Notes under the pieces: generated by a model
Seen by the model: only the letters and a program-made list of their open reading frames with translations
What the model was told of the DNA's origin: nothing
Database searches by the model: none
Part shown: piece by piece, positions 14,174-21,493 of the stretch
How the letters are laid out: each line of letters starts with the position of its first letter
Numbering within the stretch: the stretch's first letter is position 1
Program-made: the position numbers and the translations under genes
DNA from: DASPXY01 sp038227745
GTDB taxonomy: Bacteria > Planctomycetota > Planctomycetia > Gemmatales > Gemmataceae
DNA: 24,318 nucleotides
NCBI GenBank assembly: GCA_038227745.1
Contig: JBBRPS010000039.1
Coordinates: 1-24,318 of the forward strand
Direction: 5' to 3'

Positions 14174-14900
14174 GGCTCTCTCCGGCGGGGACAGGGTGCG
14201 CGGCCTTCGCCTGCTCGATCGCCCGGCGCAGGGCGCGGTTTGCCACGCGGGTGATGTAGACGGTGGCCACGATGGTCAGCGCCAGCCCCACAAGGAAGAA
14301 CACCCACTCCCCCACGCTCCAGCCTCTCTTCGCGGACAGGGCCGCCAGTTCCCCGACCGTCGAGCCGATGTAGACGTACATCATCGTGCCCGGCAACATG
14401 CCGATCCAGCTCGCGAGGAAGTAGTCGCGGAAGGGCACGCGCGTCAGGGCCAGAGCATAGTTGAGCAGGTTGTACGGGAAGACGGGCGAGAGGCGCAGCA
14501 GCAGGACAATCTTGAAACCCTGCTCGCCGATGGCCTGGTCGATGGCCTGGAACTTGAGGTTGGCGGCGACCTGGCGCGCGACCCACGGGCGGGCCACGCC
14601 GCGGCCGACGAGGAACGCCGCGCACGCCCCGGCGGTGCTGCCGAGGGAGATCGCGACCGTCCCCTCCATCACGCCGAAGATGGCCCCCCCCGCGAGCGTG
14701 ATGAGCGTGCCCGGGATGAGCAGGATCGCGGCGGGGATCCAGACGGCCGCCAGCACGACCAGCCCCCAGACGCCCTGGGCCTGGACCCAGGTCAGCAACT
14801 CCTGCATGGGTTTCTGGATCGGCAGGAACCACGGCACCACGATGACGGCGACGAGCACGACGCCGAGAACGATCAGGCGGAACGATGCGGGCCTGGCCAT
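14166..14900 (-). CDS. TVP38/TMEM64 family membrane protein
   Basis: A 244-residue inner-membrane protein of the SNARE-associated/VTT (DedA-like) superfamily. ATG 14900 is preceded by a textbook GGAGGG three bases upstream; longer open frame upstream is ignored. Hydrophobic segments are at about 8-26, 42-72, 76-96, 150-185 and 205-225. The VTT signature is visible in GGAIFG and in LLLRLSPVFPYNLLNYALAL, with the characteristic R-x-x-P-x-x-P-x-x-x-x-N-Y pattern. Related proteins are implicated in lipid scrambling and membrane homeostasis. It overlaps the disulfide reductase by 8 bases; TVP38 plus a MerA-like reductase is a recurring pair, suggesting a shared and still undefined redox or membrane role. 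Confidence 0.9.
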   Translation of the reverse strand: MARPASFRLIVLGVVLVAVIVVPWFLPIQKPMQELLTWVQAQGVWGLVVLAAVWIPAAILLIPGTLITLAGGAIFGVMEGTVAISLGSTAGACAAFLVGRGVARPWVARQVAANLKFQAIDQAIGEQGFKIVLLLRLSPVFPYNLLNYALALTRVPFRDYFLASWIGMLPGTMMYVYIGSTVGELAALSAKRGWSVGEWVFFLVGLALTIVATVYITRVANRALRRAIEQAKAAHPVPAGESHV

Positions 14901-14986
14901 GGTCCCTCCGCGCGGCCGAGCGACTCCCCGACATTCTATTGAGTCCCGCGTGGGAAATGCTGCTGGAACAGAGCGGGAAAGGTGGG

Positions 14987-15355
14987 TCAACTGCCGCTGC
15001 CGCGGACGACAGCGTTGGGGATGCCGGCATCGGCCCGGTGGGCGGCGGGCGTGACGTCGCGCTGGTTCTCGTCGGCGGGGCGGCTCGGTGGGCTGACGGG
15101 CGGCTCGGCGGTCGTCGTCCGCCCGGGAGAACGGCCGCCGCGCGACGCCACGGCGTCCAGGCGCAACGGCGGCGCCACGAATTGCGCGGCGGCGACCTTC
15201 GCGGGGCGCACGTTCTCGGGTTTGACCTCGACCGGCTTCTTGGTCACGAACAGCGGGTCGGCGGGGTAGTGGCTGGCGGCAGTGCTCTTGCACCCGGACA
15301 GGGCCGTCCCGAGGAGCAGCACAGCCAGCCAGCATCCCACGCACAACGGCCGCAT
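14987..15355 (-). CDS. small lipoprotein
   Basis: A 122-residue predicted lipoprotein. ATG 15355 is preferred over the GTGs at 15358 and 15370, because GGGAGGG sits about eight bases upstream of it. The signal peptide MRPLCVGCWLAVLLLGTALSGC ends in a lipobox (LSGC, Cys22). The mature part is short, proline- and alanine-rich and of low complexity, with SHYPADPLFVTKKPVEV as its most conserved-looking segment, and appears largely disordered. No enzymatic motif is seen. It lies 86 bases upstream of the TVP38 gene on the same strand. Function unknown. Confidence 0.75.
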   Translation of the reverse strand: MRPLCVGCWLAVLLLGTALSGCKSTAASHYPADPLFVTKKPVEVKPENVRPAKVAAAQFVAPPLRLDAVASRGGRSPGRTTTAEPPVSPPSRPADENQRDVTPAAHRADAGIPNAVVRGSGS

Positions 15356-15468
15356 CACGCGCCCTCCCACACATCCGCTGCAACCCCTCTTTCCTTATCG
15401 GCCGGCCCGGGGCGAGGACTGCAGTGCGTCCTGCTTTGCTCCTTTCGAGCGGAGTGCGAGCTAGGGAG

Positions 15469-15576
15469 CTTTGGAGTGCGGCGCTTGGCGCCGCTTTCCC
15501 TTTTTCTTTCGTACCCCCACGGCCCAACAAGAGGAAAAGAAAGAGGGAAAGCGGCGCCGAGCGCCGCACTCCAAAG
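15469..15576. repeat. long imperfect palindrome, intergenic
   Basis: 41-base arms at 15469-15509 and 15536-15576 with two mismatches and a 26-base spacer. The arms begin ctttggagtgcggcgct and contain their own ggcgccgc palindrome and a pyrimidine-rich tract (ccctttttcttt) facing the spacer. It sits between two minus-strand genes (15371-15606, where no gene is seen). The T-rich inner part would give a U-tract on the plus strand only, so it does not look like a terminator for the minus-strand gene that ends at 15607. Confidence 0.85.
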
Positions 15577-15606
15577 CGCGCCCCCTGCACCCGGCTGCAA
15601 ACTGCT

Positions 15607-17187
15607 CTAGGCGCGACGCCGGTCGAGTTCCTCTGCCATTCGCTCCAGGGCCTCGCGGGCGTGCTGGGCGACGTCGGCATCCTCGGCGTCGGCGAGGCGA
15701 TCGAGGTCCGGCCAGAGCAGCGTCAGGCCCTCGCCGGCGACGACCTGCACCGCCTCATGCACGCGGTGCGTTTCCTCGCCGGTCAGCGCCTGGCGGAACC
15801 ACTGCAGCGCCTGGCGTTCCCCCAGGCGGGCGAGGGCGGCGCGGGCGGCCTGGCGCACCTCCGGGCTCGGGTCGCGCCGACTCTGCTGCAGCACGGCCTG
15901 CCCCTCGGGATGGCACAGCGGCTCCCACCAGCCCAGGCTGCCCAGGGCGGCCGCGCGGTAGGTCGGATCCCAGTCGCAGGCGGCGAGCAGCAGGAAGCGC
16001 TCTGTCTCGGCGGATGGGTGGCCGCGCAGCGCCCGCAACACGGCGCGGTAGGGCACGCCCGGAGTCACCGAGGGCCGGCGCGGGGCCGACGGCTTGCGCC
16101 GCCACTGCGCCCGCCGTGCCGGCGCGACGCGCCGCCCCACCCAGTCGCGCAGCCACGGGCCGACGCGCGCGTCGCGCGACCACGTCAGCACCTCGACGCC
16201 CAGCTCGGCATGCGGCCAGCCGGGCCGCTGCAGCAACTCCAGGACCTCCACCCCCGCCTCGGCCTGCAGGTCGTTGAGGGCGTGCAGCAGGTCGCGCACG
16301 TCCTGGCCGCGTGCCCGGGACAGCGTGGCGCGCAGGACGCGGGGCGCCTCGTCGAGGTAGTCGGTCAGCACCGGCTCCAGCACGCTGAGCCGCGACATCT
16401 GCAGGTCGAAGCCCTCGCGGTCGGCGAGTTCCTCGGGGATCGCCGCCCGCGCGTGCGGCGCCCGGCGCAGCAGCCGCAGCGTCTCCTGCACCACGCGCAC
16501 CACCAGGGGGTGGGCGCCCTCCGGCCGATTGTCCCACAGGCCCTCGATCACCTCGCCGAGCCGGGCCTCGGTCACCAGGTACGGCTGCACGCCGTAGCGC
16601 AGCCCTTCGAGGGCGCGGTGCAGGACGCGCAGGGCGGCGCGCCCCAGGGGCGTCTCGGGTTCGTGCAGGTAGCCGGCGAAGCCAAGGAAGCAGACCGTCT
16701 CCGCGGCGAAGAAGTGGCCCAGGGGAATCTCGTCGGCGGCCTCGGCGCAGCGGAGCAGGTGCGGCAGGCTCTCCTCGCGGTTCAGGCTGCGCAGACTGCT
16801 CGCCAGGTCGATCCAGTACCAGGACTGCTCCATCTGGTCCTCGGTCAGCCGCCGCTGCAGCTGGCGTTCGAGGATGCCCCCCGCCTCGTCGGTGCCCAGC
16901 TCGGCGAGGGCGCGGACCTGGACGACGTAGTGCATGCCGGGGCGCAGGCTGGCCTCGACGGCGGCCAGCTCGCCGCGCTCCAGCAGGTCGCGGAAGCGCG
17001 CCTTGGCGGCCTCGACGAGCGTCTGGTTGAGCTGACCGCCCTGAAACAGGTCGATGTGCTGGCGGGTGACCGCGGACAGCTCCTCGCCGCGGGTTGGCCG
17101 ACGGTGGAAGTGCCGGCCGAGCAGGAACGCCGCCGCCGTCAGCATCGGCATCACCACCGCCATGATCGTGACCGCTACCGTGTCCAT
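15607..17187 (-). CDS. membrane-anchored HEAT-repeat-like protein
   Basis: A 526-residue protein starting at ATG 17187 with AAGGA about nine bases upstream. One N-terminal membrane segment (about 5-25, VTIMAVVMPMLTAAAFLLG) is followed by a long all-helical region. HEAT-like repeats are visible: SWYWIDLASSLRSLNREESLPHLLRCAEAA in two pieces near 145-175, AEAGVEVLELLQRPGWPHAEL in the middle, and a final run with DPTYRAAALGSLGWW, DPSPEVRQAARAALARLG and DADVAQHAREALERMA. These match the D-x-x-V-R-x-x-A-x-x-A-L pattern of HEAT/PBS lyase repeats. It is probably a scaffold for protein contacts at the membrane. No enzymatic motif is seen and no partner can be deduced. It lies downstream of proA across a 97-base gap with a hairpin. 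Confidence 0.8.
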   Translation of the reverse strand: MDTVAVTIMAVVMPMLTAAAFLLGRHFHRRPTRGEELSAVTRQHIDLFQGGQLNQTLVEAAKARFRDLLERGELAAVEASLRPGMHYVVQVRALAELGTDEAGGILERQLQRRLTEDQMEQSWYWIDLASSLRSLNREESLPHLLRCAEAADEIPLGHFFAAETVCFLGFAGYLHEPETPLGRAALRVLHRALEGLRYGVQPYLVTEARLGEVIEGLWDNRPEGAHPLVVRVVQETLRLLRRAPHARAAIPEELADREGFDLQMSRLSVLEPVLTDYLDEAPRVLRATLSRARGQDVRDLLHALNDLQAEAGVEVLELLQRPGWPHAELGVEVLTWSRDARVGPWLRDWVGRRVAPARRAQWRRKPSAPRRPSVTPGVPYRAVLRALRGHPSAETERFLLLAACDWDPTYRAAALGSLGWWEPLCHPEGQAVLQQSRRDPSPEVRQAARAALARLGERQALQWFRQALTGEETHRVHEAVQVVAGEGLTLLWPDLDRLADAEDADVAQHAREALERMAEELDRRRA

Positions 17188-17205
17188 GGTGTTCGTCCTT
17201 GTCAG

Positions 17206-17277
17206 GGGTCAGGAGTCAGGGGGGCCTCAAGCCCACGGGCCGCGCCCCGTGGGGCTCTCTTCCCTGGCTCCTGACTC
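17206..17277. repeat. imperfect palindrome between proA and the HEAT-type gene
   Basis: Outer arms at 17206-17221 and 17262-17277 match at 14 of 16 positions (gggtcaggagtcaggg and the complement of ccctggctcctgactc). Inside is a second hairpin, gcccacggg (17231-17239) with cccgtggggc (17246-17255) and one bulged base. It occupies almost the whole intergenic gap. It may end proA transcription, but it resembles the other palindromes of the window. Confidence 0.7.
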
Positions 17278-17284
17278 CCGTCCC

Positions 17285-18541
17285 CTATTCTCGCACCTGG
17301 CCGTCGCCGTGGACAATATATTTGTAGCTGCACAGCTCCTGCAGACCGCACGGGCCGCGCGCGTGGAACTTGTCGGTGCTGATGCCGATCTCCGCCCCCA
17401 GGCCGAACTCGTAGCCGTCGTTGAAGCGCGTGCTGGCGTTCACCATCACCGCCGACGAGTCCACCGCCGCCGTGAACCGCCGCGCCGCCGCCAGGTCGTT
17501 CGTCACGATCGCCTCAGTGTGCCCCGAGCCGTAACGCCCAATGTGCTCGACCGCCTCCTCCAGGCCCGCCACCACCTTGACGGAGAGGATGAGGTCCAGG
17601 AACTCGGCCGCGTGGTCCGCCTCGGTGGCCGGCTTCGCGTCGGGCAGCCAGCGGCGCGTGGCATCGCAGCCGCGGATCTCGACGCCGCGGCGGCGCAGCT
17701 CGGCGCCGACGCGCGGCAGGAACTCGGCGGCGATGGCGGCGTGGACCAGCAGGCTCTCCGCCGCGTTGCAGACGCCGGGCCGCTGGCACTTCGCGTTCAG
17801 AACGATCCGCTCCGCCATGTCGAAGTCGGCGGCGCGGTCCACGTACACGTGGCAGTTGCCCATGTAGTGCTTGAGCACCGGCATGGCCGCCTCCTGCGCG
17901 ACGCGCCGGATCAGGCCCTCGCCGCCGCGCGGGATCGCCAGATCGATATAGCGGCCCAGGCGGAGCAGGTGGCCGACCGCCTCGCGGTCCGTTGTCTCGA
18001 CGAGCTGCACGGCGTCGGTGGGCAGTCCGGACAGGTCCAGGCCTTCCTGCAGGATGCGGTGCAGGGCGCGGTTGGAGTGGATGGCCTCCTTGCCGCCGCG
18101 CAGGATGACCGCGTTGCCGCTCTTGACGCACAGCGCCGCGGCGTCCACCGTCACGTTGGGCCGCGACTCGTAGATGAAGAAGATCACGCCGAGCGACACG
18201 CTGACCTTGTGGACGTGCAGGCCGTTCGGGCGCACGCTGCTGTCGAGGACGCGGCCGACGGGGTCGGGCAGGGCGGCGACCTCGCGCAGGCCGTCGGCGG
18301 CGGCGCCGACGCGCGCCTCGGTCAGGCGCAGGCGGTCGATCTGTGCGCCGGTCAGTCCCAGCGCCGTGGCCTGACCGAGGTCCAGGGAATTGGCCTCAAT
18401 GAGCTCCGCGGCACGGGCTTCGAGGGCGTCGGCGGCGCGGAGCAGCCAGTCGTTCTTGCGGCCGCCGGTCGCCGTCGCCAGCACGCGGGCGGCGGCGCGG
18501 GCCTTGCGGCCGAGGCCTTCACAGTAGGAGAACAGGTCCAT
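17285..18541 (-). CDS. proA: glutamate-5-semialdehyde dehydrogenase
   Basis: A 418-residue gamma-glutamyl phosphate reductase, the second step of proline synthesis from glutamate (NADPH-dependent reduction of gamma-glutamyl phosphate). The ALDH-like fold is evident: GVIFFIYESRPNVTVDA (119-134), SGNAVILRGGKEA (141-153), then KCQRPGVCNAAE (251-262) with the catalytic Cys258 in R-P-x-x-C-N. Length agrees with the family. ATG 18541 follows cdaR by only 29 bases, so co-transcription with cdaA-cdaR is likely. The ribosome binding site is weak, which might imply coupling to cdaR. No proB is present in the window. Confidence 0.96.
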   Translation of the reverse strand: MDLFSYCEGLGRKARAAARVLATATGGRKNDWLLRAADALEARAAELIEANSLDLGQATALGLTGAQIDRLRLTEARVGAAADGLREVAALPDPVGRVLDSSVRPNGLHVHKVSVSLGVIFFIYESRPNVTVDAAALCVKSGNAVILRGGKEAIHSNRALHRILQEGLDLSGLPTDAVQLVETTDREAVGHLLRLGRYIDLAIPRGGEGLIRRVAQEAAMPVLKHYMGNCHVYVDRAADFDMAERIVLNAKCQRPGVCNAAESLLVHAAIAAEFLPRVGAELRRRGVEIRGCDATRRWLPDAKPATEADHAAEFLDLILSVKVVAGLEEAVEHIGRYGSGHTEAIVTNDLAAARRFTAAVDSSAVMVNASTRFNDGYEFGLGAEIGISTDKFHARGPCGLQELCSYKYIVHGDGQVRE

Positions 18542-18570
18542 GAAAAGCTCGCGGTGGTGCCGGACGCCGC

Positions 18571-19587
18571 TCAGTCCGCGGTCCGGTCGCTCGGGTCGAG
18601 GTGGAACGCGATGCGCTGCGGAGCGTCCTGGGCCAGTTGAAAGTCCCGCGGTAATTGTAGGCGCAGCGGCTCAACGTTTCTGCCCCGCGCGAAGGTCCCG
18701 CGCGTCAGATCGACGTAGGCTTGCACGACGGGCGGCTCGTCGCCGGCCGGCCCGAGCAGCTTCAGCTTGACACAGGCGGGTTGGTCGGGGGCGAAGCGCG
18801 GGTGCCAGGCGAAGTCCGGCGGGCAGAGGAAATGCACCGGGACGTCGGTCAGCTCGTAGACCCTGTGCCGGGGGTAGAGGCGGAAGCGGAGCGAGACGAT
18901 GGTCGGACTCACCTGGATGGGCCGGCCGTCCAGCTCGGTCACCAGGGTAGCCTGGCTGCGCAGGACGGCGTCCGAATCGCTCCTGGTCTCCCAGGACGCG
19001 GGCGGGCTGTAAGGCTGGGTGGCGAGGGAGCGGGCGCGGTCGAGGAGGGCCTTGGGGCCGCGCACCAGGACGGTGGCCGGCTCGATCTTGAGCTGGCCGA
19101 TGCGCGGCTCGCCGGCGTACTCCAGGCGCACCGGCAGGTTGCGCTCGGCCAGGCGGTGCAGGAGGACGGGGATCTGGTTGCGGCCCTCGGTGATCGTGGC
19201 GATCACGCCGGGCGGCACCGGGATGGCCGCCGCCTCGACCTCGACGGTCTGGCGGTAGGTCGCGTCCTTCTGCCGCTCCTCGGGGACGGTGAGGGTGACG
19301 GCGGCCTGGACGGCGCTGTGCTGCAGCAGGCCGCGCAGGTCGCGGATGCGCGACGGCGTGCCGGTGAACGAGACGGGGATGCGGTTGGCGCCGAGGATTT
19401 CCAGGTCGTAATTATCCGCCAGGCCCGGCGCCAGGGTGAGTTGCACCGGAATGGAGACCATGTCGATGGACTCCTGGCCGCGCGTGTAGGTGTAGAGCCA
19501 GACGAGGAAGGCGAGGCTAAGGGCGACCAGCATCTCGAGCAGGAAGTGGCGGAGGCGGAAGCCGGTGAACGCGCGGCCGATTCGCAT
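18571..19587 (-). CDS. cdaR: YbbR-domain protein, c-di-AMP cyclase regulator
   Basis: A 338-residue protein with an N-terminal membrane anchor (about 14-33, FLLEMLVALSLAFLVWLY) and a large extracytoplasmic part with successive YbbR-like beta domains. The repeat pattern shows in VPVQL/IPVSFTGTPSRI, then NLPVRLEYAG, and VRGPKALLDRARSL. ATG 19587 has GGAGGG about nine bases upstream. In other bacteria CdaR binds and modulates the cyclase CdaA across the membrane. Here it is directly downstream of cdaA but separated by a 106-base gap filled by a palindrome. Confidence 0.88.
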   Translation of the reverse strand: MRIGRAFTGFRLRHFLLEMLVALSLAFLVWLYTYTRGQESIDMVSIPVQLTLAPGLADNYDLEILGANRIPVSFTGTPSRIRDLRGLLQHSAVQAAVTLTVPEERQKDATYRQTVEVEAAAIPVPPGVIATITEGRNQIPVLLHRLAERNLPVRLEYAGEPRIGQLKIEPATVLVRGPKALLDRARSLATQPYSPPASWETRSDSDAVLRSQATLVTELDGRPIQVSPTIVSLRFRLYPRHRVYELTDVPVHFLCPPDFAWHPRFAPDQPACVKLKLLGPAGDEPPVVQAYVDLTRGTFARGRNVEPLRLQLPRDFQLAQDAPQRIAFHLDPSDRTAD

Positions 19588-19607
19588 CGTGTAGCCCTCC
19601 GTGGAAT

Positions 19608-19676
19608 CGTTTAGCCGCGAGCCTCGGGCGAGCGCGGGACAGGACAGCGCGCTCGCCCGAGGCTCGCGGCTAAACG
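19608..19676. repeat. perfect palindrome between cdaA and cdaR (TTTAGCC-ended)
   Basis: Perfect 29-base arms (19608-19636 and 19648-19676) around an 11-base loop. The terminal 12 bases, cgtttagccgcg, are identical to those of the repeat at 2562-2630, while the inner parts differ (gcctcgggcgagcg here). The two are therefore members of one family with a conserved end and a variable palindromic core. It fills most of the cdaA-cdaR gap and, as a strong hairpin in the transcript, could attenuate or stabilise the message. Confidence 0.9.
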
Positions 19677-19693
19677 GCGTGGCGAAACGCCGC

Positions 19694-20515
19694 TCACGCC
19701 GACTGCCGCAGCGGGTAGCCGCCGGGGGCGCTGAGCAGCGCCGCCAGCCGGCGCGACAGGTTCTCGCGCGGCACCGGCTCGAGCCTTCCGCCGAATGCCA
19801 GCGAGATGCGCCCGGTTTCCTCGCTGACGACCAGCAGCAGCGCGTCGGTCTCCTCGCTCAGGCACAGGGCCGCCCGGTGGCGCATGCCCATGTGGACGCC
19901 GTGGCCCGGCTGCCGGCCGTCGCGCACCACGAGGGGAAGCTGGCAGCCGGCTGCCGCCAGCCGCCCGTTGTACAGGATCACCGCCCCATCGTGCAGCGGG
20001 CTGCGCGGGCTGAACAGCGTGCGGATCAGCGCCGCCGAGATCTCCGCGTCAATCCGCTCGCCTGTCTCGATCCACTGGGCCAGGCTGACCTCACGCTGGA
20101 TGGCGATGAGCGCCCCGACGCAGTCGCGCGACAGCGCGATGGCCGCCTCGGCCAGGCGGTCCGCCAGCGGCTCGGTGTGCGGCGCGAAGTAGCGCCACAC
20201 GGTCGAGCGGCCGAGCATCATCAACCCGCGGCGCAGCTCCGGCTGGAAGATGATCAGCAGGCCCAGCAGCGCCGTCGTGAGCAGGTAGTCGAGGACCGTA
20301 CCCAGCTCGGTCAGGTCGAGGGCGGCGATGACGACCTGCGCGAGCAGGAACAGGCCGACGACGACCAGCCCGAGGCCGCGGCTGATCGACGAGCCGGCGC
20401 CGCACGTCCGCCCGACGAAGTGCAGCACGCCGTAGAGGACGACGGCGAGGATGGCGATCTGCACCAGGTCGCGCGTGCCGAGCGATTCATACAGCTGCAT
20501 CAATCGGTCGATCAC
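19694..20515 (-). CDS. cdaA: diadenylate cyclase (CdaA-type, DisA_N domain)
   Basis: Synthesises c-di-AMP from two ATP. The GTG start at 20515 is preferred (GGGGGC just upstream; 273 residues); ATG 20500 would give 268. Two or three N-terminal membrane helices (about 17-34, 47-66, 73-92) precede the DAC domain. The signature motifs are intact: LHDGAVILYNGR with DGA at 176-178, and MRHRAALCLSEE with RHR at 212-214, followed by LLVVSEETGRISLAFGG. The QPELRR segment after the last helix is typical of CdaA. It is followed by cdaR and preceded by folP, with a palindrome on each side. c-di-AMP typically controls potassium and osmolyte balance. Confidence 0.94.
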   Translation of the reverse strand: MIDRLMQLYESLGTRDLVQIAILAVVLYGVLHFVGRTCGAGSSISRGLGLVVVGLFLLAQVVIAALDLTELGTVLDYLLTTALLGLLIIFQPELRRGLMMLGRSTVWRYFAPHTEPLADRLAEAAIALSRDCVGALIAIQREVSLAQWIETGERIDAEISAALIRTLFSPRSPLHDGAVILYNGRLAAAGCQLPLVVRDGRQPGHGVHMGMRHRAALCLSEETDALLLVVSEETGRISLAFGGRLEPVPRENLSRRLAALLSAPGGYPLRQSA

Positions 20516-20543
20516 GACGCCCCCATCCGCAACGAGCCCAAGC

Positions 20544-20621
20544 GGCGAACGGCCGGCGTAAGCCGGCTGGTACGGCACCCCGCGTTGGGCAGGACCAGCC
20601 GGCTTACGCCGGCCGTTCGCC
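20544..20621. repeat. perfect palindrome overlapping the folP 3' end
   Basis: Perfect 28-base arms (20544-20571 and 20594-20621) with a 22-base loop. The right arm encodes the last residues of FolP (GERPA-like end) and its stop codon at 20604-20606. The left arm ends 29 bases upstream of the cdaA GTG. Sequence ggcgaacggccggcgtaagc differs from the TTTAGCC family. It may act as a folP terminator or as a regulator of cdaA translation, but no U-tract is present. Confidence 0.9.
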
Positions 20622-21476
20622 ATATACCCCTTTCGCCGCCGCCGCGATGGCGGCGATGACGGTAACCGCGTCCGCGGTCTCCGCCACGTCATGGACGCGC
20701 ACCACCTGCACGGCCCCACGGGCGGCGGCATAGCAGGCCGCGGCCAGCGAGGCGGGCAGGCGCCGCTCCACCGGCCGGTCGAGCAGCCGCCCGAGGAACC
20801 CCTTGCGCGACACGCCCAGGCAGACCGGCCGGCCCAGCCGCTGGAACTCCTCCAGCCGGGCCAGCAGCTCCAGGTTGTGTTCGCGCGTCTTGCCGAACCC
20901 GATGCCCGGGTCGAGGACGACCCGCCCCGGCTCGATGCCGGCGGCCGACGCCGACTCGAGGCGCTGCTCGAAAAAGCGGGCGATGTCGGCGACGACATCG
21001 TCGTAGCGCGGGCCTTGCTGCATTGTCAGCGGCGTGCCCTGCATGTGCATCAGCACCACGCCTCCCCGGAAGGAGTACACGACCGCCGCCATCTCGGGGT
21101 CGCCGGCCAGCGCCGTCACGTCGTTGATGACGTGCGCCCCGCGCTCCAGGCAGCGGCGGGCCACCTCCGCCTTGGACGTATCGACCGAGATGGGGACCGC
21201 CGTCCGGGCCGCCAGCGCCTCGACCACCGGGACAACGCGCTCCAACTCCACTGCGAGGGGAACCGGGGCCGCCCCGGGCCGCGTCGATTCGCCGCCGACG
21301 TCGAGCAGGTCGGCCCCCTGCCGGACCAGCTCCAGTCCGTGAGCCACCGCCGCCTCGGTGGAGTCGTGACGGCCGCCGTCGGAGAAGCTGTCCGGCGTGA
21401 CGTTCACGATTCCCATTACCAGAGGGCGGCGGCCGATGGCCAGATCGCGGTCGGGCAGCTGCCAGGTGTGCGTCAT
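20604..21476 (-). CDS. folP: dihydropteroate synthase
   Basis: A 290-residue enzyme condensing 6-hydroxymethyl-dihydropterin diphosphate with p-aminobenzoate in folate synthesis; target of sulfonamides. The TIM-barrel motifs are complete: MGIVNVTPDSFSDGG (21-35), LLDVGGESTRPGA (57-69), VISVDTSKAEV-type block (PISVDTSKAEVAR), DPGIGFGKTREHNLELL and GVSRKGFLGRLLDR. ATG 21476 is chosen because the family N-terminus begins there; the upstream open frame is antiparallel noise over lptE. The ribosome binding site is poor and the start lies 17 bases after the lptE stop. The last few codons and the stop lie inside a palindromic repeat, so the native C-terminus has probably been replaced. Confidence 0.95.
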   Translation of the reverse strand: MTHTWQLPDRDLAIGRRPLVMGIVNVTPDSFSDGGRHDSTEAAVAHGLELVRQGADLLDVGGESTRPGAAPVPLAVELERVVPVVEALAARTAVPISVDTSKAEVARRCLERGAHVINDVTALAGDPEMAAVVYSFRGGVVLMHMQGTPLTMQQGPRYDDVVADIARFFEQRLESASAAGIEPGRVVLDPGIGFGKTREHNLELLARLEEFQRLGRPVCLGVSRKGFLGRLLDRPVERRLPASLAAACYAAARGAVQVVRVHDVAETADAVTVIAAIAAAAKGVYGERPA

Positions 21477-21493
21477 GGTCGTGTCCGCGGCGG

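Noticed and set aside
15424..17274. 616-residue plus-strand open frame opposite the HEAT-type gene
   Set aside because: Translation is low-complexity and rich in Arg, Gln and Ala, as expected from the reverse of a Leu/Ala/Arg-rich helical protein; the minus-strand gene has a start, signal and repeats.
17054..18640. 528-residue plus-strand open frame across proA
   Set aside because: Shadow of proA, whose catalytic motifs are unambiguous on the minus strand.
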